The translations under genes were made by a program, and so were the position numbers. This document shows, piece by piece, positions 27,713-33,953 of a stretch of 64,000 nt of DNA. Each line of letters starts with the position of its first letter. Within the stretch, counting starts at the first letter, position 1. Below the pieces are notes generated by a model, which saw only the letters and a program-made list of their open reading frames with translations, was not told where the DNA came from and did not search any database. Origin of the DNA: Bacillota bacterium (lineage in GTDB: Bacteria > Bacillota > Bacilli > Paenibacillales > NBRC-103111); the NCBI GenBank assembly GCA_023386955.1, contig JAEWIS010000033.1:124001-188000 (forward strand), in the 5' to 3' direction.

Positions 27713-28683
27713 GGGATGTCCACTCCCTTTTGCCTCAGCACCGCCTGGTTGTATATGTAATGAGCTGCTGCCAGATCCTCAATGGCTAAGCCCAGACTTT
27801 TGAAAAGCGTAATCCCGCCGTTATCTGTCCTGCCTTCAATCCTTCCCTCCAACAGCTCACCCAATTCGCCGACAATATGCGTATCCGGGATAACCCCTTC
27901 CTGAAGCGGGATCAGATAGTCCCCTGCTTCGTTCCGGGCGGATTCCATGCGGTCCACAAATAGTCTGGAGGCAGCAACCAGCGCCGAATCCAGCTCCCGG
28001 TCAGGCGCACGGCATGCGCCGACAGCGTTAATATGTGCCCCAGCCTTCACCCATTCCCCCCGCAAAACCGGCTCTGTGCTGGCTGTTACGGTACAGATAA
28101 TATCCGCATTCTCCACCGCTTGCCGGACAGAGTCAGCAGCCGACGCCTCTACTCCCTGCAGGACTGCTGCCTGTTCTTCTATGAATCGTCGGGCATTGCC
28201 GGGTGTACGGCTCCAAACCCGGACCTGCCGGATCGGGCGCACCTGAAGGTTGGCCTCCAGATGGCTGGCCGCTTGCTCCCCTGTGCCGAGAATAGCCAGA
28301 ACAGCACTGTCCTCCCTGGCCAATGCCCGGGTTGCCACAGCGCTGACCGCCGCTGTACGGACTGCCGTAATGGCCCGTCCGTCCACCACTGCCAACAATG
28401 TCCCTGTTTGGGTATCAAACAACGCCACCGCCCCCTGATGGGAGGGGTTTCCGTACACATGGTTATGGGGAAACACGCTGATCAGCTTGGCCCCCGCCAC
28501 CCCGTTCTTCCGCAGAAACCCTGGCATCAGCCCCAGCAGGTTGGGCTTGTCCAAAGGCACCACCTGCCGCAGGCTCATCTCCGCCCGGCCAGCGGACAAA
28601 TCCGCCAGAACCTCCTCCATTACCGGAATACACGCCTCCATGGTCAGAAGCTCCGCCGCCGTTTTGTAATCGATCACCCGCAT
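27706..28683 (-). CDS. Ornithine cyclodeaminase / alanine dehydrogenase (mu-crystallin) family protein
   Basis: 325 residues. A Rossmann motif AILGTGEQAASHLEA and the family signature NAVGACRAPDRELD are visible. Members reduce imino acids or deaminate amino acids with NAD(P). A good site (GAGAGGAG) precedes the ATG. It is the first gene of the three-gene operon. With a dipeptidase and an S15-like hydrolase after it, the operon may free and then convert an unusual amino acid. The exact substrate is unknown. Confidence 0.88.
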   Translation of the reverse strand: MRVIDYKTAAELLTMEACIPVMEEVLADLSAGRAEMSLRQVVPLDKPNLLGLMPGFLRKNGVAGAKLISVFPHNHVYGNPSHQGAVALFDTQTGTLLAVVDGRAITAVRTAAVSAVATRALAREDSAVLAILGTGEQAASHLEANLQVRPIRQVRVWSRTPGNARRFIEEQAAVLQGVEASAADSVRQAVENADIICTVTASTEPVLRGEWVKAGAHINAVGACRAPDRELDSALVAASRLFVDRMESARNEAGDYLIPLQEGVIPDTHIVGELGELLEGRIEGRTDNGGITLFKSLGLAIEDLAAAHYIYNQAVLRQKGVDIPW

Positions 28684-28715
28684 ATTTCCGCTCCTCTCTT
28701 AGGGTGTGTATACAC

Positions 28716-29222
28716 TTAGAATACCGGAACTTCTTTTTCCATCACGTAGTCATCCATAACGTACCCGTTCCCGATATCCGCCACCTGTTCGCGGATCGTC
28801 CGGAAGCCCTTTTTCTGATAAACCCCGATGCTGGATTCGTTATGCCGGTTGACCGTCAGCCAGATATGACTTAACCCCCGTTCCCTGCACAGCTGCTCCA
28901 GGAAGACCATGGCTTGGCTGGCATAACCTTTCCCCCTGTTCTCCTTGCTCACATAAAACTTGCTCAGGAACAGCTTACCGTCCTCTTCCTTTACCGAAAG
29001 ATAACCGGCTATGCCCCCCTCGTCATGCATCACATAATAGTCGTAGCCTTGATTTTCGATCTGGTCTTGAACCGCCTGGGCGGATTGGTATTTCCCGATC
29101 ATATAATCAATCTGGTCCATGGTAATGATGGAAATGTAGTATTCCCGCCAAATCTCCGCTGCTGTCCGGGCAAGCTCCGTAATGGCCTCCGGGTTGTGCG
29201 CCTGTAAACGTACCATATCCAT
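28716..29222 (-). CDS. GNAT-family N-acetyltransferase
   Basis: 168 residues. The acetyl-CoA site is seen in FYVSKENRGKGYASQAM, and the C-terminal HNESSIGVYQKKGF is typical. ATG 29222 (MDMVRL) is preferred to the upstream ATG because AAGGCGG lies 8 bases before it. Single gene; acceptor unknown. Confidence 0.9.
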   Translation of the reverse strand: MDMVRLQAHNPEAITELARTAAEIWREYYISIITMDQIDYMIGKYQSAQAVQDQIENQGYDYYVMHDEGGIAGYLSVKEEDGKLFLSKFYVSKENRGKGYASQAMVFLEQLCRERGLSHIWLTVNRHNESSIGVYQKKGFRTIREQVADIGNGYVMDDYVMEKEVPVF

Positions 29223-29382
29223 ATTATCTTCCGCCTTTCTATAGCTATCTCTTATTCTTGTAAAGAAGAATACCATGAAATCCGCGCCAAGGGTCAGTTA
29301 GTTTTAATCAAACTGTACATGGAAGCTCCCGGCCGCACCCTGTTACAATGGGAAAAAGCAAGATGTTAGGAGATGTCCGTAT

Positions 29383-30291
29383 ATGGAAAATCTCATAAAG
29401 CATATGAACAAAACCTATGCTCTCGATATTGGCCAAATGGAATTGCACCGTGAACTCATCGGGCAGGTTTACATCCTGCAATCCGGGCAGCAGCAGTATG
29501 TTCTCAAGCTGTTTCCCCCCCACAAAACGGCAGATGCCCTGCATGCTCTAAACATTCTGGACTTCCTCTTTCAACAGGAATATCCGGTAGTTTCTGTTGT
29601 TCGCACACGGGAGCAGATGAGCCACACTCTCCTTCCCGGTGATGGCCGTGTGGCTGCTCTGTTCCATTATGTGGAAGGCGCCGATGCGGACGGGAGCCTG
29701 GAGGCAGAAGCTATCGGTGAGCAAACGGCGCGGCTGCACAAGCTGATGGAGGGGTATCCGGGTACACTTCTGCACAGAACCAAGGCGGAATATATCGATG
29801 ACTTTATTTCCATCATGAAGCAGAAGGACTGTGAAGCTAGCGCTATCAACGATTTGGTGCATTACGGCAATGAGTTATGGAGTCGCATCACCCTACTTCC
29901 AAAAAGCTTCTGCCACGGCGATCTCCATACAGGCAACATGATTAAACAAGACGGGAACTATATTCTTTTGGATTTTGACGATGCATCGGGGGACTACCCG
30001 AGTATGGATGCAGCCTATCTTTCGGATGTCACCCATTTCAATCAGTTTCATGCTTCCTTATACGATGCAACCATGAGACAATTCGAGCGTTTCTATAAGG
30101 GATACAGCCGGGTCCGTATCTTAAGTGACGGAGAATGTAGTGCCGTTTCCAATTGGATAGCCGTACGACATTACCAGATCACGGCGAGAATCGTGGGCTG
30201 TCAGGGGTTAGGGAGTGTCTCCCTTCGTTTTTTCGAGGAACAACACCGCTGGCTGATGGAATGGAGAGAGCTCTGTGTCCGGAGAAACTGA
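29383..30291 (+). CDS. Aminoglycoside-phosphotransferase-fold kinase (APH family)
   Basis: 302 residues. The catalytic loop FCHGDLHTGNM and the metal site LLDFDDAS are clear, with a bilobal kinase-like layout. Such proteins phosphorylate small molecules (choline, homoserine, sugars, antibiotics). Nothing nearby identifies the substrate, so an antibiotic-resistance role should not be assumed. AGGAG precedes the ATG. An extended -10 (TGTTACAAT) lies about 35 bases upstream. Confidence 0.88.
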   Translation: MENLIKHMNKTYALDIGQMELHRELIGQVYILQSGQQQYVLKLFPPHKTADALHALNILDFLFQQEYPVVSVVRTREQMSHTLLPGDGRVAALFHYVEGADADGSLEAEAIGEQTARLHKLMEGYPGTLLHRTKAEYIDDFISIMKQKDCEASAINDLVHYGNELWSRITLLPKSFCHGDLHTGNMIKQDGNYILLDFDDASGDYPSMDAAYLSDVTHFNQFHASLYDATMRQFERFYKGYSRVRILSDGECSAVSNWIAVRHYQITARIVGCQGLGSVSLRFFEEQHRWLMEWRELCVRRN

Positions 30292-30313
30292 AATAAACCA
30301 GGATCGTAACCAC

Positions 30314-30358
30314 TAAAGCCGTTGCTCTGCTGCCCGCGGCAGCAAAACAACGGCTTAT
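30314..30358. terminator. Bidirectional terminator between the APH-type kinase and ktrB
   Basis: TAAAGCCGTTG / CAACGGCTTA arms enclose an inner CTGCTGCC / GGCAGC pairing. The two genes converge here. Confidence 0.75.
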
Positions 30359-30372
30359 ATATGGATCAGGCT

Positions 30373-31782
30373 TCACCCGATCATGATCTTCTCTTCCGGA
30401 TACCTGTATTTTTGCTTGTCATTCTTTTGCGCCAGAGCCAGGACAAGCGTAAGCGGCCCCAGCCGGCCGATATACATCACGATGGTAATAATTACTTTCC
30501 CCCAAACCGACAGCTCCGGAGTTAGTGCCATGGAAAGCCCCACCGTTCCAAAGGCGGAGACCGCTTCGAATAACAGGTCAAGAAAGTCCCTGTTCAAATT
30601 ATGCTCCGTGATGGTCAAGAGGAAGGTGGCCGTGATGACCACAATCACCGAAACCACCATTATGGCTAAGGAGCGCAAGATGATACTGTGGGGAACTCTG
30701 CGCCCCATTAATTCCGTATCCCGCTGCCCCTTGACGATAGCCACAATGGTCAGAGCCAGCACCATAAAGGTGCTGGTTTTGATACCGCCGCCTGTGGACC
30801 CGGGAGATGCCCCAATAAACATCAGGATGATCATAAAAAATTGGGAAGCCGGGAGCATCTGGGCAATGTCAATGGTATTGAAGCCGGCTGTCCGGGTAAC
30901 CACCCCTTGGAAGTACGATGCCCATATACGCTCTGGCCAGGAAAGTGCACCGAAGGTGTTTGAATTGAATATTTCGATCAGGAAGATCCCGATAAAACCC
31001 AGCAGACACAGTACTCCGGAGGTAATGAGCACTAATTTGGAATGCAGGGCCAGGCGCTTCCAGCTGCGTTTCCGGAAAATATCAAGGATAACCGTGAACC
31101 CGATTCCCCCGATAATAAAAAGCAAGGTGATAACCAGATTGACCAGCGGGTCCCCGACGTAGCGGCTTAAGTTATCCGACCATAACCCGAAGCCTGCATT
31201 GTTGAAGGCGGATATGGAATGAAAAACACCATAATAAGTGGCTCTCTTCAGCCCAAGCTCGGACTCCCAGCGCAACGTCAGCAAGGCGGCGCCGAGCACT
31301 TCCACAATAAATGCGATCAGAAAAATGCTAAGAGAAAGCCTCACTACCCCTTGTGTGGATAAGGAATTGGAGGACTCCTGGATCAGCAGCCGCTCCTTTA
31401 GCCCGATTTTCTTGCCCATCACAACGGCTATCAGCACGCCGAAGGTCATGAAGCCCAAACCGCCCACCTGAATGAGAAGCATGATGACCATTTGTCCAAA
31501 CAAGGAGAAGTCTGCACCTGTGTCGACGACGGCCAGACCGGTCACACAGACGGCGGAGGTGGATGTGAACAAGGCGTCCAGCCAAGAAATGTCCCCTCCT
31601 GTAGAGGCGATGGGCGAAGCAAGCAGAATCGAGCCGATTAAGATCAGACAGGCAAAACCCAGAAGAATGATTCTGGATGAGCTGAGGGTGAAGTGCTTGA
31701 TGGAATAATGCAGCATCTTTTTCGTGAGCATGGTATTTGAACTCCCGGTTATGTGATATTCATGCTTTTCTACTTCCGCCAT
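30373..31782 (-). CDS. ktrB: KtrB-type potassium uptake channel subunit
   Basis: About 469 residues of the Trk/Ktr superfamily with eight membrane segments in four pore repeats. Filter loops are visible at SAVCVTGLAVVDTG, AFNNAGFGLW, RTAGFNTID and GTVGLSMA, and the TM3-loop GASPGSTGGGIKT is typical. Length and C-terminal end match KtrB/KtrD. The partner KtrA/KtrC (RCK subunit) is not in the window. The start is uncertain: 31782 (MAEVEK) has GGAAG upstream. A later ATG (MLTKKM) has GGGAG 10 bases before it, and the perfect TATAAT over the 31782 codon could be a promoter. Confidence 0.9.
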   Translation of the reverse strand: MAEVEKHEYHITGSSNTMLTKKMLHYSIKHFTLSSSRIILLGFACLILIGSILLASPIASTGGDISWLDALFTSTSAVCVTGLAVVDTGADFSLFGQMVIMLLIQVGGLGFMTFGVLIAVVMGKKIGLKERLLIQESSNSLSTQGVVRLSLSIFLIAFIVEVLGAALLTLRWESELGLKRATYYGVFHSISAFNNAGFGLWSDNLSRYVGDPLVNLVITLLFIIGGIGFTVILDIFRKRSWKRLALHSKLVLITSGVLCLLGFIGIFLIEIFNSNTFGALSWPERIWASYFQGVVTRTAGFNTIDIAQMLPASQFFMIILMFIGASPGSTGGGIKTSTFMVLALTIVAIVKGQRDTELMGRRVPHSIILRSLAIMVVSVIVVITATFLLTITEHNLNRDFLDLLFEAVSAFGTVGLSMALTPELSVWGKVIITIVMYIGRLGPLTLVLALAQKNDKQKYRYPEEKIMIG

Positions 31783-32482
31783 TATACAATCTTCCGTGAT
31801 AAACACAACACGGAATTCCTATATTAACCTGAAGCTTAAGAAAGAGCCTCCTCGGAAACGAGGGGCTCTCTAAGGCATCTTTTTGAGGTGATCGCCTAAA
31901 CATATTCTTGATCCTGTACCATAGCCAATCCACAGTAGCATCAATCAGGGTCACCTGGCCGGAGATATAAGCGGTGGAGGCCAAATTGTAGCTGCCGTTA
32001 ATAACGGTGACATCCCCCTCCACATTCCCGTCGATCTGGATTTTCCCCCGTTTCACCTTCAGGTTGCCATACACGGTTACTCCCTCGGGAACAACAAGCG
32101 TATCCCCGCTGATGAATAATTGATCCAAGGCGCCCTGAACTACCATATCGCGGTCGGAATACACGCGTGACGTATAATGAGCCAGCATAATTACCAAAAT
32201 GGCGCAGGCTATGACGGCGATGGGATGCTGCTTCAGCATTTGCCCCCAGCGGCTTCGTTTTGCAGGCTGTGGCAACGCGCTCATGATGCTCGCTGTCAGT
32301 CCGACCGGAGGGGCACTCCTGACCGGAACCCTGAGCATCGCCTCCGTGCTTTCCATCTGTTTAAACAGCTGCCGGCAGGACGGGCAGATTTGCAAATGCT
32401 TTTTGAGGGCAGAAGCAGCTGCAGCATCCGCCTCCCCGTCAAAATACTCATGCATGACAGTGATGGCCTCCGAACAGTTCAT
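31760..32482 (-). CDS. rsiW: RsiW-type anti-sigma factor, apparently extended by a frameshift
   Basis: Membrane anti-sigma factor of the SigW type. A cytoplasmic zinc-finger domain with HLQICPSC (HxxxCxxC), one membrane helix (about residues 85-105) and an extracellular beta-rich domain (GNLKVKRGKIQIDGNVEGDVTVING) match RsiW through the WLWYRIKNMF end. ATG 32482 has AAAGGAG 8 bases upstream. RsiW normally ends near residue 205, but this frame runs about 37 residues further, through a terminator hairpin and into ktrB. Removing one A from the AAAAA run near 31880 would give a TAG just before the hairpin. No sigW gene is adjacent. Confidence 0.85.
   Translation of the reverse strand: MNCSEAITVMHEYFDGEADAAAASALKKHLQICPSCRQLFKQMESTEAMLRVPVRSAPPVGLTASIMSALPQPAKRSRWGQMLKQHPIAVIACAILVIMLAHYTSRVYSDRDMVVQGALDQLFISGDTLVVPEGVTVYGNLKVKRGKIQIDGNVEGDVTVINGSYNLASTAYISGQVTLIDATVDWLWYRIKNMFRRSPQKDALESPSFPRRLFLKLQVNIGIPCCVYHGRLYNGGSRKA
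31838..31868 (-). terminator. Terminator hairpin lying inside the extended rsiW frame
   Basis: The minus strand reads AGAGCCCCTCG-TTTC-CGAGG-A-GGCTCT followed by TTCTT. It would sit 2 bases after the TAG stop that a one-base shift would restore, and it overlaps codons of the present extended frame. Confidence 0.75.
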
Positions 32483-32522
32483 GTCCGTCACTCCTTTCTT
32501 ACAAAGGCATACCAATACGTCT

Positions 32523-32548
32523 TACGGATCGTGACGGCCCTTGGTTTC
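32523..32548 (-). promoter_or_regulatory. SigW-type (ECF) promoter upstream of rsiW
   Basis: The minus strand has GAAACC, a 16-base spacer and CGTA, the pattern recognised by SigW in Bacillus. It lies about 40 bases before the rsiW start and suggests that the anti-sigma factor is induced by its own sigma factor. Confidence 0.6.
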
Positions 32549-32609
32549 GTTTTTTATGGGCATGTGCTAGATTATAGACAAATATGTAACGTACAGGAGG
32601 GCTTAACCT

Positions 32610-33464
32610 GTGGAAACACATGTCTTTCAAACCAAGGATGGGTTAATGATTGAATACTCCATACGGGGAGCGGGAAGGCCTATCCTTGTTTTCCATGGCG
32701 GACATTCCAATTGCCGGGAGGAATTCGGCTATGACGAGCTTCTCCGGAGCGGCTATTCCCTGCTCACTCCCTCTAGGGCGGGATATGGACAGACCTCAGC
32801 CGGAATAGGGAAAAATCTGGGAACAGCCTGCCAAGCCTATTCAGAGCTGCTGGATCACTTGGGTATGGATAAAATCGATGTTATTGCCGTCTCCGCCGGT
32901 GGTGCCAGCGGCATTTATTGGGCCTCGCATTATCCGCAGCGGGTCAGAAGCCTTACCTTGCAAAGCGCTGTATCAGGAAGATGGCACTCTCCCCAGGATA
33001 AAACCTACAAGGTGGCACAACTCCTATTCGGTGCCTCCATGGAAAAGTATACATGGGCTGCCGTCAGGTTCATGAGCAATCATTTTGCCCGTGTGATGTT
33101 CAAGCAAATGGCGCCCTCCTTCAGCATCCTTCCTTATTCTGAGGTACTGGCCCGCACAAGGGAGGGCGATATCCTTGCATTCTGCAAAATGAACAACAGG
33201 CAGCGGTCCGGCCACGGCTTTCTCCTGGACCTGCCCCAAATTAACTCCATCACGGAGTCCGACCTGAACAATATCCGTTGCCCTACCCTCATCCAGCACA
33301 GTCCTAACGATGGAGCCGTGCCCATTGAACATGCCCGCCGCGCCCATCAGCACATAACCGGCTCCAGACTGCATTTACTTGATACCTGGGGCCATCTGAT
33401 ATGGCTGGGCAAGGGTTCGGAAGCCCTGCATCCTGAGCTGCTGGAATTTCTGGCGCAGGCTTAA
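32610..33464 (+). CDS. Alpha/beta hydrolase
   Basis: 284 residues. HGGHSN forms the oxyanion region, AVSAGGASG the nucleophile elbow, and the C-terminal DTWGHL carries the His. GTG start, 8 bases after CAGGAGGG. The last four bases overlap the convergent small membrane protein gene. Substrate unknown. Confidence 0.87.
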   Translation: METHVFQTKDGLMIEYSIRGAGRPILVFHGGHSNCREEFGYDELLRSGYSLLTPSRAGYGQTSAGIGKNLGTACQAYSELLDHLGMDKIDVIAVSAGGASGIYWASHYPQRVRSLTLQSAVSGRWHSPQDKTYKVAQLLFGASMEKYTWAAVRFMSNHFARVMFKQMAPSFSILPYSEVLARTREGDILAFCKMNNRQRSGHGFLLDLPQINSITESDLNNIRCPTLIQHSPNDGAVPIEHARRAHQHITGSRLHLLDTWGHLIWLGKGSEALHPELLEFLAQA

Positions 33465-33700
33465 CGCTCACCGGGAAGCCAGTCGTCCTTTAGTCCCCGG
33501 TTGACCTTGATATATTCCCGCGGTTTAAACGAATTCTGCCTGTAATCCATGTGCAAGGCACGGCTTTGAAGAGTGTCGCCGGATGGCGGCTTTGCTGCAT
33601 TCCGGTCAGTTGCCGGAATTAACATGGTATTCAAAAACCACCCCGCGGCCAGCCCGGCCAGAAACACACCTGCACACACAGCAATCTTAAATTTTAGCAT
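33461..33700 (-). CDS. Small single-span membrane protein of unknown function
   Basis: 79 residues. A hydrophobic helix lies near residues 3-26 (VCAGVFLAGLAAGWF), followed by a polar, probably extracellular tail. ATG 33700 has AAGGAGG 8 bases upstream; the ATG at 33724 precedes that site and is less likely. I do not recognise the family. Confidence 0.65.
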   Translation of the reverse strand: MLKFKIAVCAGVFLAGLAAGWFLNTMLIPATDRNAAKPPSGDTLQSRALHMDYRQNSFKPREYIKVNRGLKDDWLPGER

Positions 33701-33777
33701 CCAAACGGCCTCCTTCCTATACATGAAGTGATCTCCAGATCGGCGGAGGCTTATACGCCCGGCTCACGGAGAATGAC

Positions 33778-33806
33778 TTTACATAACGGAACGAAGACGC
33801 TATAAT
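33778..33806 (+). promoter_or_regulatory. Promoter of the mrp operon
   Basis: TTTACA, 17 bases, TATAAT: a near-consensus sigma-A promoter. The start point would be near 33813, about 140 bases before mrpA. Confidence 0.85.
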
Positions 33807-33838
33807 GAACAAGGAATTTTATATGGATGAACCCGGAG

Positions 33839-33875
33839 GAGCCTGCCAAAAGCGGGCTCTTTTTGTCTTTTTTCT
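33839..33875 (+). terminator. Early terminator in the mrp leader (possible attenuator)
   Basis: GAGCCTGC-CAAAA-GCGGGCTC (8 bp with one G-T pair) is followed by TTTTTGTCTTTTTT. It lies about 26 bases after the predicted start point and before mrpA. Full-length transcription must pass it. Confidence 0.8.
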
Positions 33876-33953
33876 GCTTCCAAAAAAAGGCATGGATTTT
33901 GGAGGATATGGGGGAAGCTATAAGCAAGGCATTCAGCAAAAGGAGGTTATGGC

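Noticed and set aside
29383..30291. Aminoglycoside resistance gene
   Set aside because: Only the general APH kinase motifs are present and there is no resistance context, so I kept the call at family level.
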